Shown: positions 52,520 through 60,309 of the stretch, piece by piece
Layout: each line of letters begins with the position of its first letter
Numbering within the stretch: the stretch's first letter is position 1
Assembly: GCF_004135365.1 (NCBI RefSeq)
Contig: NZ_CP035492.1
Span: forward strand, 2,588,001-2,652,000
Direction of reading: 5' to 3'
Length of the DNA stretch: 64,000 nt
From: Paenibacillus protaetiae
GTDB lineage: Bacteria > Bacillota > Bacilli > Paenibacillales > Paenibacillaceae
The notes under the pieces: generated by a model
Database searches by the model: none
What the model was told of the DNA's origin: nothing
What the model saw: only the letters and a program-made list of their open reading frames with translations
Program-made: the position numbers and the translations under genes

Positions 52520-52584
52520 CTCGTAGTCCGAAAATTGTGGTTTTCGGGTAGAAACGTTCGGGCCAATCCCCGAATATATACGAG
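52520..52584 (-). ncRNA. purine (guanine-type) riboswitch aptamer
   Basis: Minus-strand leader of purE. P1 pairs CTCGTA with TACGAG. The conserved core segments are TTCTACC (J2/3) and GGACTA (J3/1), with P2 and P3 hairpins TCGGGG...CCCGAA and CGAAAA...TTTTCG. The residue at the specificity position is C (GGACTA), which reads guanine rather than adenine. A terminator follows, so guanine binding should stop transcription of the pur operon. Confidence 0.9.
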
Positions 52585-52635
52585 ACGATACAAAACTTCG
52601 TTCAATTATTGCGGAATCGTTCCGCGACCTACTCT

Positions 52636-52664
52636 AGTTTATCCAATCGGCGTCAGACTGTCAA
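52636..52664 (-). promoter_or_regulatory. sigma-A promoter of the pur operon
   Basis: Minus strand TTGACA, 17-bp spacer, TAAACT; the predicted transcript starts near 52629, about 45 nt before the riboswitch. Confidence 0.85.
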
Positions 52665-52666
52665 CA

Positions 52667-52711
52667 AAATACGAACATTAAATATGACACGTTTTATTAA
52701 AGTTCGCTTTT
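52667..52711. promoter_or_regulatory. pair of inverted PurBoxes (PurR control site)
   Basis: AAATACGAACATT (52667-52679, plus) and AAAAGCGAACTTT (52711-52699, minus) each differ by one base from the B. subtilis PurBox AWWWCCGAACWWT. They are inverted, 19 bp apart and directly upstream of the -35 box, as in the B. subtilis pur operon, where PurR represses unless PRPP is high. Confidence 0.75.
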
Positions 52712-52931
52712 GTATCATCCACCGTTAACAATAAAAAGCATATGGAGTAAAATGCTTACAAATCGGCTCATCCGGCCATAAGCCAAGCCAATAAGCCTGT
52801 CCGGCTGCTTCCGCGCTTTTTTGCCTTTATTATGCCCGACATCCTCTATCCATACATGAAATCAAAGAATAGGCGCGTGAATACACTACTATATAGAAGA
52901 AAAGCTCCGCAAAGGAGGAGGGCGTCATTTC

Positions 52932-54263
52932 ATGCACATTTACGTAGTCCAAAAAGGGGATAGCTTATGGCAGCTGTCGCAGCGTTACGGAGTTCCGGCA
53001 AGCCGGATTGGCGCTGTAAACGGACTGGCAGACAACAATGTGCTGGTTATCGGGCAGGCGCTTGTCATTCCCGTACCTGAGAACGGCGGCAACAGCCTTA
53101 CCAGGAAGGAAACAGGCGTCCATACGGTCCAAAAAGGCGAAACGATGCATGCGGTTGCCAAACAGTATGGCCTTTCGCTGCAGCAGCTCATGCAGGCCAA
53201 TTCAATCGGCAATCCTGCGCTTGCCGCTGCCGGAGCATCCGTGATCATACCGGAAGCCGCAAAACCGGAGATTGAAGTAAACGGCTATGTGAAGCCCGGA
53301 TCGAACGGCGTGCGGGATGCCAAACAATACGCTTCGTCGCTCACCTACCTCAGCCCCTTCAGCTACTCGGTATCGGCAGACGGCTCGCTTGTCCCGCTGG
53401 ATGACGAGGCGCTGATCCAGGCGGCCATTGCCGGAGGAGCCGCGCCAATGCTCGTCGTCTCCAACTTCGAAGGCGATAATTTCAGCCCGGACCTCGCCCA
53501 TGCGCTGCTTCAGAATGCCGGGGCGCGGGAGAAGCTGACGGCAAACATTTTGCAGCTGATGCAAGACAAGTCCTACATCGCAGTTAATGTAGATTTTGAA
53601 TATGTGCCGGTTGCCGATAAAAACATGTACCATCAGCTGCTGCAGCGGCTGGTCGATACGTTACACCCGCACGGCTATCTCGTTTCCGCAGCGCTTGCGC
53701 CCAAAACGAGCTCCGACCAAGCGGGGCTGCTGTATGAAGGGCATGATTATGCGGCGCAGGGAGCAATCGTCGACTTTGTCATCCTGATGACGTACGAATG
53801 GGGCTGGTTTGGCGGTTCCCCGATGGCCGTTGCGCCGCTGAACGAGGTGAACAAGGTCGTCCGTTATGCCGTATCGGTCATTCCGCCGGACAAAATTTTA
53901 ATGGGGATGCCGTTATACGGCTATGACTGGACGCTGCCCTACAAGCCGGGAACGACCGCAGAGACGGTCAGTCCGCAGGAAGCGGTCGAACGCGCCGCAA
54001 CGATGCACGCAAACATCGAATATGACGAGCAGGCGGAATCACCTTTTTACCATTATTATGACAGCGCCAAGACAGAGCATGTCGTCTGGTTTGAAGATGC
54101 CCGCAGCGTGCAGGCGAAATACAATCTGGTCAAAAGCTACGGACTGCGCGGCGTGAGCTATTGGGTGCTTGGCGTTCCTTTTGTGCCGAACTGGTATGTG
54201 CTGAAGGATAACTTTACGATCCGTCAGCTGCCGTTCCCGTCCGCAAGTTCCGGCGCCAATTAG
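52932..54263 (+). CDS. LysM-GH18 spore-type peptidoglycan hydrolase (YaaH/SleL-like)
   Basis: The 443-aa protein starts with two LysM domains (2-47, IYVVQKGDSLWQLSQRYGVP; and 62-107, HTVQKGETMHAVAKQYGLSL). A GH18 barrel follows (about 115-430), with the catalytic-strand motif VNVDFEYVP (Glu about 222) and LMTYEWGWFGG. There is no signal peptide, typical of YaaH/SleL-type cortex-fragment N-acetylglucosaminidases made in the mother cell or forespore. AAAGGAGGAGG precedes the ATG. It is divergent from the pur operon. I could not assign a sporulation sigma-factor promoter with confidence. Confidence 0.9.
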   Translation: MHIYVVQKGDSLWQLSQRYGVPASRIGAVNGLADNNVLVIGQALVIPVPENGGNSLTRKETGVHTVQKGETMHAVAKQYGLSLQQLMQANSIGNPALAAAGASVIIPEAAKPEIEVNGYVKPGSNGVRDAKQYASSLTYLSPFSYSVSADGSLVPLDDEALIQAAIAGGAAPMLVVSNFEGDNFSPDLAHALLQNAGAREKLTANILQLMQDKSYIAVNVDFEYVPVADKNMYHQLLQRLVDTLHPHGYLVSAALAPKTSSDQAGLLYEGHDYAAQGAIVDFVILMTYEWGWFGGSPMAVAPLNEVNKVVRYAVSVIPPDKILMGMPLYGYDWTLPYKPGTTAETVSPQEAVERAATMHANIEYDEQAESPFYHYYDSAKTEHVVWFEDARSVQAKYNLVKSYGLRGVSYWVLGVPFVPNWYVLKDNFTIRQLPFPSASSGAN

Positions 54264-54329
54264 CAGAAAAGCCGCCGCGCTCCTCCGCAAGCAGACGGTG
54301 CCGGACTGCACCCGTTCCGCAGAGAAAAA

Positions 54330-54394
54330 AAAAAGAGCGTGCTTTAGGCAGAGCCGGCTGCACCGGCACTCTGCGCGTAAAGTACGCTCTTTTT
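54330..54394. terminator. bidirectional terminator between the GH18 and acyltransferase genes
   Basis: AAAAGAGCGTGCTTTA / TAAAGTACGCTCTTTT long stem with an inner CCGG hairpin. T-runs on both strands (TTTTTCC plus; TTTTTTTTTC minus). Confidence 0.9.
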
Positions 54395-54430
54395 CCATTC
54401 ATTTCGTCGGCCAGCTATCTCTCCGCTTCA

Positions 54431-56545
54431 TTAATCGTTCAGCGCTTTTACGACAAGCGAAGCGTACGCGGCCGATCCCGACTTGTTCAGATGGACGCCG
54501 TCTTTGGCGAAATAGCTGTCCATGCCTTCGCTTGCCGAATACCAGTCGACCAGCTGCACATTGTCATATTTTTTAGCTGTATCTGCCAGCATTTCATTCA
54601 CGGTGTCCTGCCAGTCGCGCGGCACGCGTGTATTCACAAGCAGCACCTGATCCACGCCCGACAGCGAATCCAGCAGTTTGTTCAGCTGCTTTTGCGTAAA
54701 AGCGCCGTTCGAGCCAAGCCCGATAATGACCTCGTTCCCCAGCTTGCCGTCTTTGGCCAGCCCGTCAACGATATCCTGCGCTTCTCTGAATTGGCGGCCG
54801 ATTTTGCCGTCGATCCGGATGCCCGGCAGCATCTTGCTCAAATACGGTTCAATGTCGATCATGATGGAATCGCCGATCGCGGTCACTTTTTTACCGGATC
54901 TGACCTCCTGGACTGGCGGCTGGCTGCTTTCCGGCGGAGGCGGCGTTGCAGCCGTTCCTCCTCCAGCGGCACCGCTGCCTCCGGCTGGATCGGCGCTGCC
55001 TTGCGCCGGCGGGGCGCTGGCTTCCTGCCCTTTGCCGCCGTCATCCGGTGCGGCGGATGCTGCCGGCGGCGCTGTTGGAGCCGGCGAAGGCTCCGCTTTG
55101 CCGCTTCCGGCAGCCGATGGCGCGGCCGGCGACGGCTTGTGCTGCTGCGGCGGAGCTTCAGCCGGAGGCGGCGCTGTGCCCGGCGACGGGGAAGGCGGCG
55201 CCGTCTCATCAGGCATAACCGGCGGAGTGACGTGATCGACCCAGTCTTCCACCGCGGTATCCCAAGATACGGTGCGGCCTTCATCCATTAATCCGGATGT
55301 CTCGCCGGCATCAACGGATGCCGCTTTTGCATCTTCCGGCTGCAGCTTATACAAACCTGCAAATGAGCATAACACTACGATCGCAACACCAATTGCCGCC
55401 GCAAAAGCCGGTATGCGCGAACGTTGTCTGCCGGCAAGCCGTTTCCACAGCTTCCCGAGCGCGCCGTGGCGAATCGGCTCTTCAATCCATTTCCAGGACA
55501 TAGCCGCCGCCAGCAGCGTTGCCGCCAGCTGAAGCAGGCTGCGCTGCCAGTGGCCGTCCCCCGTATCGATAGCCGGAGTGCTTAACACAATAATCGGATA
55601 ATGCCATAAGTATATGCCGTACGAGCGGACGCCCAGCCATTTAAGCGGCTGAATGCCAAGCAAGGAGCCAATCCGGCTCGCCGGGTGAACCGCAACCGCA
55701 ACGACTGCCGCCGTCGCGAGCGAAAGGACCACCATTCCTCCTTGATACAGAAACGGATCATATTGCCCCACCTTTAAAATCATCAGCACAATGGCCGCAA
55801 GACCGGCTAAACCGACCGAATCCAGCACAATACGCGCTGTCCGCGACACTTTGGCAGCTGAGGATATTTTCCAGCTGGGCCATACAAAGGCGAGCGCAGA
55901 GCCGATCAGCATGCCAAACGCCCGCGTATCCGTACCATAATAAACACGGCTTGGGTCAACGCCCGGTTCGTACAAAACCGCCATAGCCGCCGCTGAGCCG
56001 GCAGCGAGTACAAGCGCGCAGCATGCGAGAAAACCGCGCTTCGGCAACAGCCATACGAGCAGCATCAAAAGCAAAGGCCATAACAAGTAAAATTGCTCTT
56101 CTACAGCGAGAGACCATAAATGCCCAAAAGGCGAAGGAGGGCCAAAGCTTTCAAAATAAGAAACATGGTGAAAAATTTGCCGCCAGTTGGCGACATAAAA
56201 TACGGATGCCGCTATTTCACCGCGAAGCGACGACAGCCGCGACGGATCCGCCCATAGCAGCCAGCCGGATACCCCCGCAATCATAAGCAGCATCGCAGGC
56301 AGCAAACGCCGTGCCCGGCGCAGCCAGAAACGCGACATGTTGATCCGCCCGTTTCTTCTGCGCTCCCCGATCATCAAATCGGTAATTAAATAACCGGATA
56401 ACGTAAAAAAGATTCCTACGCCAAGCAAACCGCCCGGCGCCCCTTTAAAACCCAAGTGATATACGATAACCGCAAGTACAGCTATCGCCCGCAGCCCATC
56501 TAAACCAGGAAAATACTTCCCGCTATTATTCACCGGTCTTGGCAT
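54431..56545 (-). CDS. oatA: OatA-like acyltransferase-3 / SGNH O-acetyltransferase
   Basis: This membrane enzyme carries acetyl groups across the membrane and places them on an extracellular polymer (peptidoglycan in OatA). The N-terminal Acyl_transf_3 domain has about 10-11 TM segments from FPGLDGLRAIAVLAVIVYHL, with GVGIFFTLSGYLIT. A Pro/Ala/Ser-rich external linker of over 100 residues is encoded at about 54900-55240. The C-terminal SGNH hydrolase-like domain has the Ser block TAIGDSIMID, the Asn block GLGSNGAF and the Asp-His block KDGVHLN. ATG 56545 (704 aa) has GAGGAG 10 nt upstream and a family-like N-terminus; the frame is open to 56608, where ribosome binding sites are poor. Lipoteichoic or other polymer modification is an alternative. 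Confidence 0.9.
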   Translation of the reverse strand: MPRPVNNSGKYFPGLDGLRAIAVLAVIVYHLGFKGAPGGLLGVGIFFTLSGYLITDLMIGERRRNGRINMSRFWLRRARRLLPAMLLMIAGVSGWLLWADPSRLSSLRGEIAASVFYVANWRQIFHHVSYFESFGPPSPFGHLWSLAVEEQFYLLWPLLLMLLVWLLPKRGFLACCALVLAAGSAAAMAVLYEPGVDPSRVYYGTDTRAFGMLIGSALAFVWPSWKISSAAKVSRTARIVLDSVGLAGLAAIVLMILKVGQYDPFLYQGGMVVLSLATAAVVAVAVHPASRIGSLLGIQPLKWLGVRSYGIYLWHYPIIVLSTPAIDTGDGHWQRSLLQLAATLLAAAMSWKWIEEPIRHGALGKLWKRLAGRQRSRIPAFAAAIGVAIVVLCSFAGLYKLQPEDAKAASVDAGETSGLMDEGRTVSWDTAVEDWVDHVTPPVMPDETAPPSPSPGTAPPPAEAPPQQHKPSPAAPSAAGSGKAEPSPAPTAPPAASAAPDDGGKGQEASAPPAQGSADPAGGSGAAGGGTAATPPPPESSQPPVQEVRSGKKVTAIGDSIMIDIEPYLSKMLPGIRIDGKIGRQFREAQDIVDGLAKDGKLGNEVIIGLGSNGAFTQKQLNKLLDSLSGVDQVLLVNTRVPRDWQDTVNEMLADTAKKYDNVQLVDWYSASEGMDSYFAKDGVHLNKSGSAAYASLVVKALND

Positions 56546-56740
56546 ACGTTGTGCTCTCCTCTGTCCCGACTCTTGTTGTCTTTCATCTTGCATGGCCTCT
56601 TTCTTCAACTTAATCTATTCAAAGTATAGGACGACAGACTGAGCATTTCGTTACAAATGAGTTACAGTGCAAACCGCCGCTTCACCGAGTGTATTCGCCG
56701 CTTCTGCGGTTCATTCCTGCCCTTCCCGGACAGGTAAAAA

Positions 56741-56778
56741 AAACAAAAACGACAGCTTGTCTGCTGTCGTTTTTGTTT
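56741..56778 (-). terminator. terminator of the MarR gene
   Basis: ACGACAGC/GCTGTCGT hairpin flanked by A- and T-tracts; minus strand ends TTTTTGTTTTTTTT. Confidence 0.9.
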
Positions 56779-56808
56779 GGCTGGCGAACACCATTATATA
56801 TGAAGCCT

Positions 56809-57267
56809 TTATTTTGAATTTTGGCCCGGCGGACATGGATTATCGACATTCGCCAGCATTTGCCCGTAAATGCGCTTCAAATGCTGAATATCTTCTTGGG
56901 GAAGCATATGAAATACTTTATCCAACACGATCTGCTGGTCTTTTTTGACTTCCTCCAAAATCGCTTTGCCCGCATCGGTCAATGTAACAAACACGACTCT
57001 GCGGTCCGCCTCTCCTCTTTCCCTCAGCACCAGCCCTTCTGCAAGCAGCTTGTCGGTGGCGCCCGTAATGGCGGCTGATGTGATCCCCAAAGCTTCAGCA
57101 AGCTGAGAAACATTTTGCGGCCCTTTGGTCTGAAGCGAATACAAAATTTTAAATTGAGGAAGCGACAGATTGTAACGGCTTCCGTTTTTATTCCATTCGT
57201 GCGTTATCGTTTTAAGCAAAGTCCGGAACATCGATGTTACCTGGAACAATGTTTCATTTTCAGCCAT
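56809..57267 (-). CDS. MarR-family transcriptional regulator
   Basis: This 152-aa winged-helix repressor has recognition region LSLPQFKILYSLQTKGPQNV, SQLAEALGITSAAITGATDK and wing ERGEADRRVVFVTLTDAGK. ATG 57267 follows AGGAGG by 7 nt; the frame is open back to 57414 but that part is AT-rich leader. Its partner gene is unclear: upstream lies the DnaA-box cluster, downstream the acyltransferase gene behind a terminator. Confidence 0.93.
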   Translation of the reverse strand: MAENETLFQVTSMFRTLLKTITHEWNKNGSRYNLSLPQFKILYSLQTKGPQNVSQLAEALGITSAAITGATDKLLAEGLVLRERGEADRRVVFVTLTDAGKAILEEVKKDQQIVLDKVFHMLPQEDIQHLKRIYGQMLANVDNPCPPGQNSK

Positions 57268-57427
57268 TCCTGTTTCCTCCTGATCCGCATTCCGACGCCG
57301 GTCAAAGCTATGTTGTCCATTCTTTATATATACCGTTAAGAAAATCAATTTAAGCAGTAACAATATAGCTTTAAGACAAATTTTAGTCAAGTGAACGGAG
57401 CTGCTTTGCAGCATTTCCTGTTATTAA

Positions 57428-57511
57428 TTATCCACAAAATCATCCACATTGTATACATATTTATCCACAATGCTGTGCACTTCATGTGGATAAATGCGAT
57501 TCTTATCCACA
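57428..57511. promoter_or_regulatory. DnaA-box cluster
   Basis: Five DnaA boxes lie in 84 bp: TTATCCACA at 57428-57436, TCATCCACA at 57440-57448 (one mismatch), TTATCCACA at 57461-57469, reverse TGTGGATAA at 57485-57493, and TTATCCACA at 57503-57511. Four are perfect. The region is AT-rich and non-coding. No dnaA, dnaN or other origin genes are near, so it resembles the dispersed DnaA-box clusters of B. subtilis rather than oriC. Confidence 0.8.
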
Positions 57512-57515
57512 ATAA

Positions 57516-57546
57516 AAAAGAAGCCTTTGTTGAAAAGGCTTCTTTT
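57516..57546 (-). terminator. terminator of the nitroreductase gene
   Basis: Minus strand AAAAGAAGCCTTT / AAAGGCTTCTTTT followed by TTATTG; directly abuts the DnaA-box cluster. Confidence 0.85.
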
Positions 57547-57581
57547 CTGAACATTCCTATTATAAGCAAGCGCCGCCGGTC

Positions 57582-58154
57582 TTATTGCTCGATCCAGACC
57601 GTTTTTTCCGAAATGGGCGTGCGCGGGATGCTTGGCGGCGTTATGTCCGGATAACCGGCATAAATAAGGCCCACCAGCTGTTCCTGCTCATCCAGGCCAA
57701 ACGGCTGCTTCATCAGCGGATTGTACATCGGCTCGCCCGACCGCCAAATAGCGGCAAGCCCTTCGGCATGAAGCGCCAGCAGCAAGTTTTGGACAGCCGC
57801 ATGGCTGGCTGCAACTTCTTCCACAAGCAGCGCGCGCTTGTCGCCCGAAGGTGAACATACGGCAGCGATGACGACCGGGGAGCGGAATGCTTTTGCCCGT
57901 TCTTTGGCAAGCTTCTCCTCCCGCTCCTCGCTGCTGAGACCTTCAAAACCAGGCGCTGCTGTAAGGGCATACCCTTCGCCAAGCTTCGAGCGGCCTTCAC
58001 CGGTCATCACGATAAATTTCCACGGCTGTGTATTATGATGGCTTGGCGCCCAGGATGCCGCTTCCAGCGCACGCTCGATCAGCTCGCGCGGCACTTCGTC
58101 TTTTTTCACGCGGCCAAGCGACCTGCGCGTACGGATTGCTTCATATAATTCCAT
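57582..58154 (-). CDS. nitroreductase-family flavoprotein
   Basis: This 190-aa FMN-dependent NAD(P)H oxidoreductase starts MELYEAIRTRRSLGRVKKDE, with the FMN-binding Arg region (TRRS), WAPSHHNTQPWKFIVMTGEG and the C-terminal GLIYAGYPDI. It is closest in look to the small YdjA/YfkO-like single-domain types. The natural substrate cannot be told. AAGGAG lies 10 nt upstream. Confidence 0.9.
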   Translation of the reverse strand: MELYEAIRTRRSLGRVKKDEVPRELIERALEAASWAPSHHNTQPWKFIVMTGEGRSKLGEGYALTAAPGFEGLSSEEREEKLAKERAKAFRSPVVIAAVCSPSGDKRALLVEEVAASHAAVQNLLLALHAEGLAAIWRSGEPMYNPLMKQPFGLDEQEQLVGLIYAGYPDITPPSIPRTPISEKTVWIEQ

Positions 58155-58190
58155 TGCATGTTAGCTCCTTTTTCCTCGAAATAAGCCCGC

Positions 58191-58466
58191 TTAACCGGTT
58201 TTCAAAATAATATCTTCGCCGGACGCATCAATCGCTAAATCTTTGCCTTCCAGAAACCACACATCGTTATGCTCCATAAAAAAGCCGATGCCGCCCGCAT
58301 TGGCGGACAATGCAGGATGAATGGGATCATCCCGCGTAATGCCAAGAGCATACGGCTCCTGGCCGCCGCTTACGTAACGGACGAAGATGCGAATGCTTTC
58401 TCCCTTGCTGAAGCCCCATTCTTTTATAAAGCAATCGACGGCGGCATCCGAAATGTGCAGCTGCAT
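58191..58466 (-). CDS. YneR-like HesB/IscA-fold protein
   Basis: This 91-aa protein begins MQLHISDAAVDCFIKEWGFS and continues with SIRIFVRYVSGGQEPYALGI. It has the A-type (HesB/IscA) fold but lacks the three Cys that hold iron-sulfur clusters in true IscA, as in Bacillus YneR-type relatives. Function is unknown. ATG 58466 with GAGAGGAG 8 nt upstream is preferred over 58490. Confidence 0.82.
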   Translation of the reverse strand: MQLHISDAAVDCFIKEWGFSKGESIRIFVRYVSGGQEPYALGITRDDPIHPALSANAGGIGFFMEHNDVWFLEGKDLAIDASGEDIILKTG

Positions 58467-58595
58467 AAGCTTTTCTCCTCTCTGCGGCACGCAGGCAGTT
58501 ATACGAAATCATGTAAATTAGTGTACCTTATAAATTTTCTGATGTACATCAATCATTGGGTCAATCGAAGCCTAACGGCAACCTCAAACCGGCAA

Positions 58596-58627
58596 AACCC
58601 CCGTGTCATTAAGATGACATGGGGGTT
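58596..58627 (-). terminator. terminator of the GH5-type gene
   Basis: Minus strand AACCCCCATGTCAT / GTGACACGGGGGTT-type hairpin (14 bp with one G-T pair) then TTTGCC. Confidence 0.75.
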
Positions 58628-58685
58628 CTCCGCTCCATGGCGTTAACACTGCCCGGCTGCAGGTACAACGGTTTTTATTGCACAA

Positions 58686-59984
58686 TCAGGATAGATTGGG
58701 AATAAATGCGCCAGACACCGCCGCCGCAGAGAAGCCGCTTCCTTCACCGGATGCATTATACGCTTGTATCCGGTACCATGTCTTCACCGTATGGGCGCGG
58801 GTCGGGTCGATCCATGGCATCATATGATCAGTCGGCCGCTTATCGTATAATTTATGCCATGGACCATTCTCACCTGCCGTCGATTTCTCGATCGTATAAT
58901 ATGCTGCGCCTACAACACCGCGGAATACAATGGCATGATCGCATGCGGCAATAACCGGAACGTCCGGGACGGGCAGCGGAGGCACGTCTCTTCCTGTCAT
59001 CCTGTACCCGTGCGTTCTCATTCTATCAATTCGCTCGGCAACGTCCGCATTCATACCGATGCCCGGATAATGCACGGAGAAGCCGTCATAATGCTCAACG
59101 TATCCGCATTCATCATGATGCGGGAACAGCGACCAGAATTGCGTCCCCGATACAGCGCTATGATGCTCTGCCGCCGATAAAAATCGTTCGAGATCGGTGT
59201 CCGCCCAGCCATATTCACCGCTCATGTACACCTTGCCTGCCGCCTGCACTTTCTCCGCATCCTTAATCAATTCGTCTGCACGCGCCGGATAATAATGAAC
59301 ATCGAGAATATCCAGCGCTTCAATCATTAATTTATCTTCATCAAGCTGAAATTGTTTGCCGTGTGCTACAAGATGATTAGGGTCAAGCGATTTGATAAAC
59401 CCGGCGATCTCCGCTGTCCACTCCACCGGCGCGTCATTAAGCTCATTTCCGAGTTCCCATGCCATAATCGCCGGATCATTTTTGTAAGCGACCCCTGTGC
59501 AGCTGTTCACGCGGTTAATGATGGATGAAATATACGCCTTGAAATCTTCGATCACTTCCCGGTTTGTATAAAATAACTTCACATCTTCGCATCCGCGCCA
59601 CTTCGTGAACGTCTCTCTGCCGCCGTGATAATAAAACCAGTTGCACACGAACGGAATAATGAGCCGGAGTCCGCGGTTCGCCGCTTCCTTTATGGCGTAA
59701 TCGACCCGTCTGAAGGCTTCCTCGTTATATTCGCCAAGCCTAGGCATCAACGATTTCGGAGCCCCAACAGAGGCGCCAAGCGTATGGGAGCGAACGGCGT
59801 TTGCCCCCATCAGGACAGCCGTATCCAGCGCGTTGTTCACGCGGAACGGAGTTGGCCAATCGACACCGCCGACATTCTCATCGAGGCCGAGCCAATAAAT
59901 GTTCGGGCCGGCAAAACGAAACGGCTTGCCATCCTCATACAGCAGCGAACCCGACCTCGTTATAAAATGAACAATAGATTCCAT
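58686..59984 (-). CDS. GH5-type beta-mannanase/mannosidase, intracellular
   Basis: This 432-aa (beta/alpha)8 glycosidase has substrate strand FAGPNIYWLGLDENVGG, acid/base Glu in IMAWELGNELNDAP and nucleophile Glu in YMSGEYGWAD, with HYYP between. This is the layout of GH5 subfamily 7 mannan-active enzymes. A fibronectin-III-like C-terminal module follows (about 335-430, PDVPVIAACDHAIVFRGVVG to WYRIQAYNASGEG). There is no signal peptide, so it probably acts on imported oligosaccharides. A LacI-type regulator gene lies just upstream on the same strand, with operator-like repeats before this gene. Confidence 0.85.
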   Translation of the reverse strand: MESIVHFITRSGSLLYEDGKPFRFAGPNIYWLGLDENVGGVDWPTPFRVNNALDTAVLMGANAVRSHTLGASVGAPKSLMPRLGEYNEEAFRRVDYAIKEAANRGLRLIIPFVCNWFYYHGGRETFTKWRGCEDVKLFYTNREVIEDFKAYISSIINRVNSCTGVAYKNDPAIMAWELGNELNDAPVEWTAEIAGFIKSLDPNHLVAHGKQFQLDEDKLMIEALDILDVHYYPARADELIKDAEKVQAAGKVYMSGEYGWADTDLERFLSAAEHHSAVSGTQFWSLFPHHDECGYVEHYDGFSVHYPGIGMNADVAERIDRMRTHGYRMTGRDVPPLPVPDVPVIAACDHAIVFRGVVGAAYYTIEKSTAGENGPWHKLYDKRPTDHMMPWIDPTRAHTVKTWYRIQAYNASGEGSGFSAAAVSGAFIPNLS

Positions 59985-60052
59985 AGATTTTCCTGCTTTC
60001 TCTTATACTTAAAGATCGTTAACCGCTCGCGGAACATTCTTGTTCCTCAGCA

Positions 60053-60097
60053 TAATGGCGATTACAAATTGTAACAGGTTAAATGATGGCGTTTACA
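60053..60097 (-). promoter_or_regulatory. operator/promoter region of the GH5-type gene
   Basis: Two direct copies of TGTAAWCGCCATYA (minus; 60097-60084 TGTAAACGCCATCA and 60066-60053 TGTAATCGCCATTA), 31 bp apart. Each resembles a cre/LacI half-palindrome. Between and overlapping them lies the near-palindrome TTACAATTTGTAA (60062-60074), containing a -10-like TACAAT. The adjacent LacI-family protein or CcpA is the likely binder. The remainder of 59985-60309 is AT-rich and empty apart from a terminator. Confidence 0.55.
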
Positions 60098-60248
60098 AGG
60101 ATAGAATAACATCCATTTTAAACAATTTCAACTATTCTTTAAACAAAATAAATTTGTTTCAGAATATCATTTAAATTAAATGACCGGGTGCATGTTCGAT
60201 CCGCTAACGATCCAGCCATTCCGGCGCACTCCGCTGTAAGGTTGTAAC

Positions 60249-60280
60249 AAAAAAAAGCATCGCTTCTTATCGAAGCAATG
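60249..60280 (-). terminator. terminator of the LacI-type gene
   Basis: Minus strand GCATTGCTTC-GATAA-GAAGCGATGC followed by TTTTTTTT. Confidence 0.9.
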
Positions 60281-60309
60281 CCCTTCATCCTTTTGCAGGC
60301 TGTTCAGCC

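Noticed and set aside
52860-52931. Sporulation sigma-E or sigma-G promoter before the LysM-GH18 gene
   Set aside because: GAATACACTA and TGAATA resemble parts of the consensus boxes, but no pair has correct spacing.
57428-57511. Replication origin (oriC)
   Set aside because: No dnaA, dnaN, recF or rpmH genes nearby and no clear AT-rich unwinding element with DnaA-trio; a dispersed DnaA-box cluster fits better.
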